A stretch of DNA of 37,649 nucleotides from a bacterium (GTDB lineage Bacteria > Chloroflexota > Dormibacteria > Aeolococcales > Aeolococcaceae). Positions 26,400 to 36,870 of this stretch are shown piece after piece. The position numbers and the translations under genes were made by a program. Positions within the stretch are counted from its first letter, which is position 1, and the number at the start of each line of letters is the position of its first letter. Location: contig JAJZNI010000112.1 of the NCBI GenBank assembly GCA_021847925.1, forward strand, positions 1-37,649. The letters are read 5' to 3'. A model generated the notes under the pieces. The model saw nothing but the letters and a program-made list of their open reading frames with translations. It was not told the DNA's origin and ran no database searches.

Positions 26400-27806
26400 G
26401 TGCCCCGACGCCGGCTGGTCCTGGGCGGGATCTTCGCGTTCGTCGCCGCCTACGCGGTCTTCGCGCTCGCCCACATGTTCCCTCCCGCGCCGTACGGCAT
26501 CGCCGACGACTGGCGGGTCTTCATGGGCGCGGCCGCCGTCATCGGGCGCGGCGGAAACCCATACGCCCGGATGACCCTCCACGTGGCCGAACAGCTCGTC
26601 GATCACTATCCCCACACCCAGCCGGCGCTCGACAACTTCACCGACCTCCCCGTCGTCGGGCTGCTCCTGCGCGCCTTCGCCTGGATGCCCTTCTGGTGGA
26701 GCTACGCCGTCTTCACGGCCATCGGCCTGGCGGTGTCCGGCGTGGCCCTGAGAGCCTGGCTCTCCGAGCTCGGCTGGGTCCGCCGGGGCGCATGGATCCT
26801 GGCCGCCCTCCTCTCCTGGCCGCTTCTCGTCGGCGTGTTCTCCGGGCAGCTCGACCTCCTCATGCTGGGTGGGACGGTGGCGGCTCTCCTGCTCATGCGC
26901 CGCGGCTCGCCGTGGCTCGCGGGCCTCTGCATGGTCGCCGTGCTCCTCAAGCCGCACATCCTGTGGCCGCTGCCGCTGCTCCTCTGGGCGGCCTGGGCCT
27001 CGGAGCCCGCGCTGGCGCGGCGCTTCGCGGCTGCCGCCGTCACCACGCTGGCGGGCGGGGCCCTGCTCGGCTTCCTGCTGGTGCCCCACGCGTTCGCCTT
27101 CTTCCCCCATGTCCTCCGCTTCGCCGGCCAGGTCGACCAGGTCCAACCCGACCTCGCCGGCATGCCCGGCCTCCTCCTTCCCCTCCCCGGCGGCCATCTC
27201 GCCGGCGACCTCCTGGCCGCCCTGGGGGCCGCCGGCGTCATCGGGCTCACCGTCGCGGCGATCCGGTACCCGCGCCTGCGTGCGCTGCCCGCGGAGCACC
27301 GCAGCCTCATCCCGCTTGCCGGCCTCGCCCTCTGGCTGGCGCTGGTCCCCTACGCGCACCCCAACGACGACGTCCTCCTCTTCCCGCTGGTGGCGGTGGT
27401 CATCGGCAGGGAGGGAGGGGCGCTCGACGCGCGGTGGCTGCTCAGGGGGGCGGTTGCGTCGGTCGTCCTCGCCGGGGTGTTCGTGGTGCAGCCGGTGGCG
27501 GGCGCTCTGCTCCTGGTGGCGGCGATGGCCGGGGGGACGGTGTGGCGGGACCGGGTCCCAGCCCGGGCGGCGCCCGCGCTCGCGCTGGCCGCGCTCACCC
27601 TGCTGCCCGCGGTCTGGCCCTTCCACCTCGTCCCGGTCTCGCTCACCCCCGTCGCCGCCGCGCTGGTGGCGGTGGCGGGGTTGCTGGGGCTGCGCGCCAC
27701 CGCCCTGGCGCCGCAGCCGAAGGAGACGGCGACGACCGCAGAACCGGGACTCGGCACCACGCCGGGCGCGCGCCGTCATGGCTCCGTCACAGCGGTGTCC
27801 GGGTGA
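26400..27806 (+). CDS. GT87 (DUF2029) membrane glycosyltransferase
   Basis: 468 residues, about eleven helices, with a soluble C-terminal tail of roughly 30 residues. GT87 order is clear: IADDWRVFMGAAAVIGRGGNPY (about 35-56) with Asp-Asp and Asn-Pro-Tyr, NFTDLPVVGLLLRAF, GVFSGQLDLLMLGG, and AGLCMVAVLLKPHILWPLPL with Lys-Pro. Probably a polyprenyl-phosphate-mannose-dependent transferase; acceptor unknown. A GTG start six bases after a -10 hexamer suggests a leaderless message. It is divergent from the GT2/methyltransferase fusion and is followed 95 bases later by the PrgI/ParA fusion on the same strand. Confidence 0.83.
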   Translation: MPRRRLVLGGIFAFVAAYAVFALAHMFPPAPYGIADDWRVFMGAAAVIGRGGNPYARMTLHVAEQLVDHYPHTQPALDNFTDLPVVGLLLRAFAWMPFWWSYAVFTAIGLAVSGVALRAWLSELGWVRRGAWILAALLSWPLLVGVFSGQLDLLMLGGTVAALLLMRRGSPWLAGLCMVAVLLKPHILWPLPLLLWAAWASEPALARRFAAAAVTTLAGGALLGFLLVPHAFAFFPHVLRFAGQVDQVQPDLAGMPGLLLPLPGGHLAGDLLAALGAAGVIGLTVAAIRYPRLRALPAEHRSLIPLAGLALWLALVPYAHPNDDVLLFPLVAVVIGREGGALDARWLLRGAVASVVLAGVFVVQPVAGALLLVAAMAGGTVWRDRVPARAAPALALAALTLLPAVWPFHLVPVSLTPVAAALVAVAGLLGLRATALAPQPKETATTAEPGLGTTPGARRHGSVTAVSG

Positions 27807-27901
27807 TGTCCGGCCGGCGCACGTAGCCTTCGCCATCGCCCCCCGGACCCCCTCCGAGGAGGCGCACCAATGGCAGAGCGAGGGAGAGGAGGAGAACGCG
27901 C

Positions 27902-29455
27902 ATGGCCGAGGTCGACTTCGCCGACGGCTTCGACGTCAGCGAGCCGCTGCTCTGGGGGCTGGCGGCTCCGCAGGTGGGGACGCTCATCGCCGGGGCGGTG
28001 CTGGGCTACCTGGCGATCCGCTCGCCGCTCGCCCCGGTGGGGGCGATACCGCTCGCCGTGGTGGTGGCGGGCGCGGCCTGCGCCCTGGCCCTGGGCCGCT
28101 ACGAGGGGAGGACGCTCATCTCGTGGGCGGGCGCGGCTGTACGCTTCCGGGCCCGGCCCCGGCATGGCCTGCTGCTGGTGACGGGCGGTGCAGGCGGCGA
28201 AGCTTCGGACCAATGGGCCGCGCACTCCTCGCACCCCGCTCCGCCCCTCGCTGTGGTCAGAGCCGGCGTCGACGGCCATGCGGGCCCACCGCCCGCGCAC
28301 GTCCAGGGACGCGGTCTCCCCGGTGCGGCAGCCGGGGAGCGCGATGCCGCACCTCTGGAGACACCACGGCGCGTTCCCCTGGTCCTCCTCCCCGAGCCGG
28401 TCTCCTCACCCGAGGCCGATGACGGCCCGCCGGGACGTGAGCAGCAACCCCCCATCGGCCCACCGCCGGACCTGGGCGTGGCGGAGGGAGCGGTTCTGGA
28501 GGCGCGCGCGGCGGCGCGGATTCGCGACCCCGGTGGCGGCGGACCGCTCGACCTGTGGGCCGCGGCCCCGACCACCCTGCGCGCCACCCGGCGCATCACC
28601 TTCTTCTCCCTCGCGGGCGGCACCGGGCGCACCACCCTGGCGGTGGAGGTCGCCGGCCTTCTCGCCAGCCGCGCGGCGGCCCCGTGGCCCGCTCCGGGGG
28701 TGGCGCTGCTCGACCTCGACCTGCTCAGCCCGCGGGCCAGCATCCGCCTGGGGGTGCCCCTGCTCACCGGCTGGGCGGAGGCGGTCTCCGAGCTGCCCAT
28801 GCGGGGAGGGCTGGAACGCCTGCTGAGCGTCCTCCCCAGCGGCCTGCGCGTGGTGCCCGGCCCGGCGCCGGTCCCCCTGCCGCGCTGGGACGGTGGGCCC
28901 CTCCCGCTGAGCCCGGCCGCGGCGTGGGACGCCACCGTGGGCGGCGCGCTTCCCGACGGCGGCTGGCAGCCGGACCGCAGCCTTCTCCCCCGGCTGAGCT
29001 GCCTGGTGACCGAGATGGAGCGGCAGGGCTGCGACACCCTGATCCTCGACGTCCCCGCCGGCCTGGGCCCGGTGACGCGCTGGGCCCTGGACGCGGCGCA
29101 CGACATCGTGGTCGTGCTCACCCCCACGGCCGGGGGCGTGCAGGACGCCTACCGCAGCACCGAGGCGCTGCGCCGCCTGGGCCTCGCCCGCAAGCTCCGC
29201 TACGCGGTCAACCGCAGCTGCGGGGACCACCCCTTCGCCGAGGCCATGGGCGACCTCGGCGGCAGCATCGCCGCGGAGGTCCCCGAGGATCCGGCATTGG
29301 AGCGCGCCGAGGCGGAGCACCGCCTGGTCGCCGCCGCCGGCTCGGGCGCCGCCGCCCGCGCCCTCCGCGCCCTTGCCGCCACCGTCGACGCGCGCCTCGC
29401 CACCCCCCGCAACCGCCGGTCCGCCCACCGCCTCCTCGGCCGGCGCGCCGTCTGA
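27902..29455 (+). CDS. PrgI-like membrane domain fused to ParA/CpaE-type ATPase with degenerate P-loop
   Basis: 517 residues in three parts. Residues 10-88 resemble PrgI, the VirB3-like inner-membrane subunit of Gram-positive-type type IV secretion: SEPLLWGLAAPQVGTLIAG, a second helix, then RYEGRTLISWAGAAVRF. Residues 95-225 are a Pro/Gly-rich linker. Residues 230-500 form a MinD/ParA/CpaE-type domain with a P-loop reading AGGTGRTT (238-245), so both conserved lysines are replaced (Ala238, Arg243). Further signatures are ALLDLDLLSP (Asp271, Asp273), LILDVPAGLG (Asp383) and VVVLTPTAGGVQDAY. Start supported by AGGAGG nine bases upstream of the ATG. A VirB4-like gene follows. The PrgI part is the less certain call. 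Confidence 0.72.
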   Translation: MAEVDFADGFDVSEPLLWGLAAPQVGTLIAGAVLGYLAIRSPLAPVGAIPLAVVVAGAACALALGRYEGRTLISWAGAAVRFRARPRHGLLLVTGGAGGEASDQWAAHSSHPAPPLAVVRAGVDGHAGPPPAHVQGRGLPGAAAGERDAAPLETPRRVPLVLLPEPVSSPEADDGPPGREQQPPIGPPPDLGVAEGAVLEARAAARIRDPGGGGPLDLWAAAPTTLRATRRITFFSLAGGTGRTTLAVEVAGLLASRAAAPWPAPGVALLDLDLLSPRASIRLGVPLLTGWAEAVSELPMRGGLERLLSVLPSGLRVVPGPAPVPLPRWDGGPLPLSPAAAWDATVGGALPDGGWQPDRSLLPRLSCLVTEMERQGCDTLILDVPAGLGPVTRWALDAAHDIVVVLTPTAGGVQDAYRSTEALRRLGLARKLRYAVNRSCGDHPFAEAMGDLGGSIAAEVPEDPALERAEAEHRLVAAAGSGAAARALRALAATVDARLATPRNRRSAHRLLGRRAV

Positions 29456-29537
29456 CGGCTCGATTGCACGCCACGGCCCAGGGAGGGGTGGCAGCGTTGC
29501 GAAACGAGCTTTGCGCAGCCAGGAGGGCCTTCGCCCA

Positions 29538-31718
29538 ATGAGGCGCCGTCCCGCGCAGAGCCCCGGCGCCCTCCGCGTCGACGGCTCCCACATCCTCACC
29601 CCCGACGGCCTCCGCGCCGGCGTCCTGCTCTGCGACGAGGTGGACCTCCTGGCGATGGAACCCTGGCGGCGCGAGGCGGCCACCTCAGCCCTGGAGGCGC
29701 TGCTGCGCAGCCTCGCCGCCGAGCTGGTGCTGGCGGTGCACGTGCGCCGCGCCCATCCCAGCCCCGATCCCCACATGGCGACTCCCGCCGGCCACCTGAC
29801 AGCGGCCCTCGAGCGGCACTGGCGGCAGCGCCTCGAGACCGCGCCCGCCTTCCACCGCACGGTGACCGCGGCCATCAGGCACCCTGACCCCACCACCCTG
29901 GAGCGGGAGCTGGCTGCGGTCTCCGACGCCCTCACCGCCTCCGGCATCCCGCTGCAGCGGCTCGACGGCGCCGCCCTTGGAGCCCACCTCGACCGGGCGG
30001 GCCTGGAGCTTCGCCGCATGGCCTGGGTGGAGGGGGCGCGCCAGGCGTGGCTGGGGGAGCGGATGGCCCGGGCCGCGGTGCTCGACCGGCTCCCGGGAGG
30101 GCGGGTCGACGCCGGGTGGCTGGCGGCGCTGCTCCGCGTTCCCGCGGAGGCGGACATCGCGGTCCACCTCTCGCCCACCCCGGTGCAGGTGGCCAACCGG
30201 CTGCTCGGCCGGCGCCTGCGCCATCTCAGCGCCCACCGGCTCATGGAGGGGGAGCGGGGGCTGGTTCCCGACGCCGGTGTGGAGACCGGGCTGGAGGCGG
30301 CGGCGCGGCTGCGCGACCGCCTGGCCCGCAACACTGGGCGGCCGCTCCGCCTCTGGCTGACGGCGGTGGCGCTGGGGCAGGACCGGGAGGCGCTGGAGCT
30401 CGCCTGGGGACGGCTGCACGGGGCCTTCGGGGCCACCTCGGCCCGCCCCCGCAGCGGGCACTTCGAGCACCTCGCGGCCGCGCTCTCGACGTGGGGTCTG
30501 GGCCCGCCGCCGGGACCCGGGAAGCTGGTGGACTCGCATGCCGCGGCGAGCTGCGCGCCATGGCTGCAGACCCGCATCGACGACCCCGGCGGCTACCGCA
30601 TCGGCCGGATGGTGGACGGCGGGCTCCCGGTGGCGATCGCCCCCTTCGCGGAGGAGCATCACGCCAACGCCAACATCGGGATCTTCGCCGCCTCCGGGCA
30701 GGGCAAGAGCTTCCTGATCGGCGGGCTGCTGATCGAGGCGCGCCGCCTCGGCGCCGAGGCCATCGTGGTGGATCCGGAGGGCGAATACCGCCCCCTGGTG
30801 GAACGTCTCGGGGGCGCCTGGCTGGACCTGGTCAGCGAGGCGGCCATCAACCCCTTCGACCTGGGGTCGGACGCGGAGGGCGCGTGCGCCGCGGTCGCGG
30901 ACGTCTGCGCCCTGCTCTGCCCGGGGATCACCGAGGAGGAGCGGGCGGCGGTGGAGGCGGCGGCCAGGGCGGCCCAGGAGGCGGCGCGCGCCGCCGGGGG
31001 CCCGCCGCGGCTGCGCGGGTGCCTGGACCCGCTGCTGCGCGAGGCGCCCCGGGTGGCACGCGTGCTCGGCCGCTTCCTCGACGGGCCCCTCGCCGGCTTC
31101 CTCGACCGCCCCACGTCGGCCGCGTGGTCGCTGCCGCTGCTCGCGGTCGGGCATCGCGAGGTGCGCGAGGAGCTGGTCCCGGTCACCACCCTCCTGCTCG
31201 GCCGGATGCTCTGGGACCTGGTGCGGCGCGTCCCCCGCCGCCGCCACATCGTGCTCGACGAGGTGGGGATGCTCAGCGCCCACCCGGCGCTGCGCGACCT
31301 CCTCGCCCAGCTCGCCCGGCGCAGCCGCAAGTACGGCTCCTCGCTCGTCGTGGCGACGCAGAACGTCGGTGACCTGCTCCGCACCGAGGAGGGCACGGTG
31401 GTGGCGAGCAACTGCGCCGTGGTGCTGTGCGGCGGCCACCGGGCGGTGGAGGTGGCCGCGATGGAGCGCGCGTTCGGCCTCACGGCGGAGCAGCGGCGCC
31501 GTCTGGAGAGTGCCCCGCGCGGCGAGTTCCTGCTCGTCGCGGGCAGCCGGCGGGGGATGGTCCGGGTCGACCTTCCCCACGCCTACGGCGAGATCATCGC
31601 GGGTGGCCCGTCCCGCGCCGGGACGCCCCCGGGGGGGCTGCCGGGCGCGGGCGGGGACGTCAGCCGGACCGGGGACGTCGCGGGGGGGAGGCGGCGCCCG
31701 GGTGCGGGTAGCGGGTGA
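29538..31718 (+). CDS. VirB4/TraC-like type IV secretion ATPase
   Basis: 726 residues, in the VirB4 size range. The N-terminal 350 residues are a poorly conserved VirB4-type domain. The ATPase part has Walker A ASGQGKS (385-391, Lys390), the VirB4 hallmark VVDPEGEYRPLVERLGG, Walker B IVLDEVG with Asp574-Glu575, and the ATQNVGDLL segment. Such hexameric ATPases energise pilus assembly or DNA transport. AGGAGG (29521-29526) lies 11 bases before the ATG, and 82 bases separate it from the PrgI/ParA fusion, a PrgI-VirB4 order seen in conjugation loci. No VirD4, relaxase, VirB6 or pilin gene lies nearby. Its 3' end overlaps the convergent dehydrogenase by 59 bases. Confidence 0.83.
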   Translation: MRRRPAQSPGALRVDGSHILTPDGLRAGVLLCDEVDLLAMEPWRREAATSALEALLRSLAAELVLAVHVRRAHPSPDPHMATPAGHLTAALERHWRQRLETAPAFHRTVTAAIRHPDPTTLERELAAVSDALTASGIPLQRLDGAALGAHLDRAGLELRRMAWVEGARQAWLGERMARAAVLDRLPGGRVDAGWLAALLRVPAEADIAVHLSPTPVQVANRLLGRRLRHLSAHRLMEGERGLVPDAGVETGLEAAARLRDRLARNTGRPLRLWLTAVALGQDREALELAWGRLHGAFGATSARPRSGHFEHLAAALSTWGLGPPPGPGKLVDSHAAASCAPWLQTRIDDPGGYRIGRMVDGGLPVAIAPFAEEHHANANIGIFAASGQGKSFLIGGLLIEARRLGAEAIVVDPEGEYRPLVERLGGAWLDLVSEAAINPFDLGSDAEGACAAVADVCALLCPGITEEERAAVEAAARAAQEAARAAGGPPRLRGCLDPLLREAPRVARVLGRFLDGPLAGFLDRPTSAAWSLPLLAVGHREVREELVPVTTLLLGRMLWDLVRRVPRRRHIVLDEVGMLSAHPALRDLLAQLARRSRKYGSSLVVATQNVGDLLRTEEGTVVASNCAVVLCGGHRAVEVAAMERAFGLTAEQRRRLESAPRGEFLLVAGSRRGMVRVDLPHAYGEIIAGGPSRAGTPPGGLPGAGGDVSRTGDVAGGRRRPGAGSG

Positions 31719-32556
31719 GGACGGCGCTGATGTCGAGGTCGCCGGCCGCCTGCTGCACCTCGTGGATCAGCTCCCGCGTCAGCGCCGTGACCGGCGTGGA
31801 GGCGCCCGTGGCGTGGAAGGCGGCGAGCGCCAGGTCCAGGTCCTTGACCAGGTCGCGGAGCGCGAAGAGGGTGGGTGTGTGGGTCCCCCGGAGGAAGCCG
31901 TCGCGGCGCGCGCCGAGCACCGGGCTGATCCGCGAGGTGGCCCAGAAGACGTCCTCGGGGGCGAGGCCGGCGGCCTCGCCGGCCGTCTGCAGCTCCGCGG
32001 CCGCCAGGGTGACCACGCCCAGCATGGCGTTGGCCGCCAGCTTGAGGCGGGCGCCGCCGCCCGACGGGCCGACGTGACGAACCTCCCCGAGATGCGCGAG
32101 CAGCGGGCGCGCCCGCTCCACCCCCGTGGCGTCGCCCCCCACCAGGACGGCGGCGCTGCCGGACAGGATGGCGGTGGGTGCCCCCATGATCGGCGCGTCG
32201 AGCAGGATCGAGCCACGGCCGGCGAGCAGCGGCTCGAGCTCCGCGACGATGGCGGGCCCGGTGGTGCTCATCTCCACGAAAACCTGCCCCGTGGCTGCGG
32301 TGAGCGCCCCGAGGTCACCGCGATAGGCGCTCCGCACGGCCTCCGGACCCGTGAGGCTGCTGATCACCAGGTCGCAGCCGGCGACCGCATCGCGGGGGGA
32401 CGCGGCCGGCGGCCCGGTGCCCAGGCGGTCGGCCAGCCGTCCGGCCCGCTCCGGCGTCCGGTTCCAGAGCACGAGCGGGACGCCCGCCCCGGCCAGCCGC
32501 TCGGCGATGGCGGAGCCCATCCTTCCGGTCCCCAGGATCGCGACGCGAGAGCTCAT
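31660..32556 (-). CDS. NAD(P)-dependent beta-hydroxyacid dehydrogenase (3-hydroxyisobutyrate dehydrogenase family)
   Basis: 298 residues. N-terminal Rossmann fold VAILGTGRMGSAIAERL (5-21), SSLTGPEAVRSAY, then FVEMSTTGP, the substrate-binding DAPIMGAPTAI and the catalytic-lysine helix GGARLKLAANAML. These are the five standard signatures of the HIBADH/tartronate-semialdehyde-reductase/GLYR1 family. Substrate may be a small beta-hydroxyacid or a succinic-semialdehyde-like aldehyde; sequence alone does not decide. GGAGG eight bases before the ATG at 32556 supports the start. The last 20 residues are Pro/Arg-rich and lie over the VirB4-like coding end. Confidence 0.88.
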   Translation of the reverse strand: MSSRVAILGTGRMGSAIAERLAGAGVPLVLWNRTPERAGRLADRLGTGPPAASPRDAVAGCDLVISSLTGPEAVRSAYRGDLGALTAATGQVFVEMSTTGPAIVAELEPLLAGRGSILLDAPIMGAPTAILSGSAAVLVGGDATGVERARPLLAHLGEVRHVGPSGGGARLKLAANAMLGVVTLAAAELQTAGEAAGLAPEDVFWATSRISPVLGARRDGFLRGTHTPTLFALRDLVKDLDLALAAFHATGASTPVTALTRELIHEVQQAAGDLDISAVLTRYPHPGAASPPRRPRSG

Positions 32557-32745
32557 GACGCACGCCTCCGCTGCCTTCCCACCGGCCCCGCGCCGCATCC
32601 GGCGCGGCGCGGCCCGATCGACCACCGTGGCCGGCACCCCGCGGCGGCCGGTACCCCGATGGTGGCACCGCGGGCCGCGGAGCTGCGGGGCGGCTCGGTG
32701 TGCGCCCTCGGCGGGTTTCGCGCCCGTGCGGCGGGGACGGGACGC

Positions 32746-32774
32746 TTGACGGTGCCCCGTCCCTCCCGTACGGT
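32746..32774 (+). promoter_or_regulatory. sigma-70-type promoter of the SGNH hydrolase gene
   Basis: TTGACG (32746-32751) and TACGGT (32769-32774) are separated by exactly 17 bases. The start of transcription would be near 32781, leaving about 42 bases of leader that contain the ribosome binding site. Confidence 0.7.
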
Positions 32775-32822
32775 GATGCCGCGGCCCAACCGGGCGCCGC
32801 ACGGGGAGCGGAGGAGAGTCCC

Positions 32823-33746
32823 ATGAGAGGCGTGCGCATCCTGGCTGCGGTGGTGCCCGTGGCCCTGCTGGCCGCCGGCACGACCGGCGCGGCCGCCGCC
32901 GGAGGGCCGGTCCGCCCCGGTCACGAGCATTTCCTGGGAGACGGCGGCCGGCCCTCGGCCCCACCCAGCTACTATCTCGCGCTCGGCGACTCGCTCGCCC
33001 AGGGGGTGCAGCCACTGGGACCGGGCGGCACCTCCATCGTGACCGACCGCGGCTACGCCGACGACCTCTACGCCGCTCTGCGGCCGTTCAGCCCCGGCCT
33101 TCGCCTCGAGAAGCTGGGCTGCCCGGGGGAGACCGTCCCCACCATGATCGCGGGTGGCGTCTGCGGCTACGCCCCGTACGCCTCGCAGCTGCAGGCGGCG
33201 GTCGCCTTCCTCAGCGCCCACCGCGGCCACGTCCCGCTCGTGACGATCGACATCGGGGCCAACGACGTGGACGGCTGCGCGAGCAGCACGGGTCTCAGCC
33301 CCGCCTGCGTGGCCGCGGGCCTCACCGCCGTGGGGAGCGGCCTGCCGCGGATCGTGAGCGCCCTGCGCGCCGCCGACCCCGGCGGGCAGATCCTGGGCAT
33401 GACCTACTACGACCCCTTCCTCGCCGCGTGGCTGCTCGGCACCGCCGGAGAGGAGATCGCCCAGGCGTCGGTGCCGCTGGCGGAGGACCTCAACGGCCTG
33501 CTCGAGCGCGACTACGCGGCGGGACGCATCGGGGTGGCGCCCGTGCAGGAGGCCTTCCGGACCTCCGACTTCAGCGCCCTGCCCACGGGCGTGCCGCTCA
33601 ACGTCGCGCTGATCTGCGCCTGGACCTGGATGTGCGCGCCGCCTCCGGCGGGGCCGAACATCCACGCCAACGCGGTGGGGTACGCGGTCATCGCCGGGGC
33701 GTTCCTGTCGCGGGTGAGGGGCGTCGCCCGGTACGGCCGCCGGTGA
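32823..33746 (+). CDS. secreted SGNH/GDSL hydrolase
   Basis: 307 residues. Signal peptide at about 1-26 (Arg, hydrophobic core, AAAA end), so the enzyme is exported. Block I is YYLALGDSLAQG with nucleophile Ser57, block III is IGANDVD with Asn147, and block V is NIHANAVGY with His281. The position two before the His, usually Asp in this clan, is Asn279. Cysteines at 100, 114, 151, 162, 265 and 271 suggest disulfides, as in secreted actinobacterial lipases. Probable esterase or lipase; substrate unknown. GGAGG eight bases before the ATG and a good upstream promoter define the start. Confidence 0.88.
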   Translation: MRGVRILAAVVPVALLAAGTTGAAAAGGPVRPGHEHFLGDGGRPSAPPSYYLALGDSLAQGVQPLGPGGTSIVTDRGYADDLYAALRPFSPGLRLEKLGCPGETVPTMIAGGVCGYAPYASQLQAAVAFLSAHRGHVPLVTIDIGANDVDGCASSTGLSPACVAAGLTAVGSGLPRIVSALRAADPGGQILGMTYYDPFLAAWLLGTAGEEIAQASVPLAEDLNGLLERDYAAGRIGVAPVQEAFRTSDFSALPTGVPLNVALICAWTWMCAPPPAGPNIHANAVGYAVIAGAFLSRVRGVARYGRR

Positions 33747-33784
33747 GCTGAGGGGCGGCGCCGCGGGCCGGGGGGCCTCACCGG
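33740..33784 (+). terminator. large hairpin at the end of the SGNH gene
   Basis: CCGGTGAG (33740-33747) pairs with CTCACCGG (33777-33784) around a 29-base, very GC-rich interior that can fold further. It spans the stop codon. No U-tract. Confidence 0.35.
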
Positions 33785-33793
33785 GGCCTCACC
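33772..33793. repeat. tandem 11-base repeat
   Basis: GGGGCCTCACC occurs twice head to tail (33772-33782, 33783-33793) between the SGNH gene and the nrdJ promoter. Its meaning is unknown. Confidence 0.6.
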
Positions 33794-33865
33794 TCCCCGC
33801 GGGCCGCGAACGGATGTACGATACAGGGGTGCCGGCGGGCGCGCGACGGGGGGGCCGCGGACCCC

Positions 33866-33894
33866 TTGACACCGGGTGGGCATCGACCCAAGAT
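33866..33894 (+). promoter_or_regulatory. nrdJ promoter
   Basis: TTGACA (33866-33871), a 17-base spacer and CAAGAT (33889-33894) form a sigma-70-type promoter. Transcription would start near 33901, giving a leader of about 150 bases before the GTG at 34051. The -10 lies inside the first NrdR box. Confidence 0.7.
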
Positions 33895-33901
33895 ATGGGG
33901 G
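33886..33901 (+). promoter_or_regulatory. NrdR box 1
   Basis: ACCCAAGATATGGGGG matches the invariant positions of the 16-base NrdR consensus acaCwAtATaTwGtgt (C4, A6, A8, T9, T11, G13). It covers the -10 of nrdJ, as expected for repression by NrdR with bound dATP/ATP. Confidence 0.75.
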
Positions 33902-33917
33902 CTCCAGGGCGGTCGGA

Positions 33918-33933
33918 CCCCAACATGTGGGAT
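33918..33933 (+). promoter_or_regulatory. NrdR box 2
   Basis: CCCCAACATGTGGGAT keeps the same six invariant positions around an ACATGT core. Its centre is 32 bases from that of box 1, about three helical turns, which is the usual spacing of paired NrdR sites. Confidence 0.75.
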
Positions 33934-34050
33934 ACTGTGGGGGACAGAGTAGCTCGGTGTGACCGGGTCCGCCCGCCGGGAGCCGTCCTCCGCGGGACGT
34001 GGGATCTCCGTAGAGTCGCGCCAGACACCTCAGCAGAGAGGACTTCAGAA

Positions 34051-36869
<2,819 letters not shown>

Positions 36870-36870
<1 letters not shown>

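Noticed and set aside
27870-28181. 103-codon ORF overlapping the start of the PrgI/ParA fusion
   Set aside because: Arg/Trp/Ser-rich out-of-frame reading; the overlapped frame has the AGGAGG site and PrgI-like sequence.
33747-34050. Cobalamin riboswitch before the B12-dependent reductase
   Set aside because: The region lacks the conserved B12-box core (GCCACTG) and is explained by the promoter and two NrdR boxes.
33814-34050. Longer nrdJ reading from an ATG at 33814 or a GTG at 33829
   Set aside because: The added 79 residues show no family similarity and lie over the promoter and operator; the GTG at 34051 has a good ribosome binding site.
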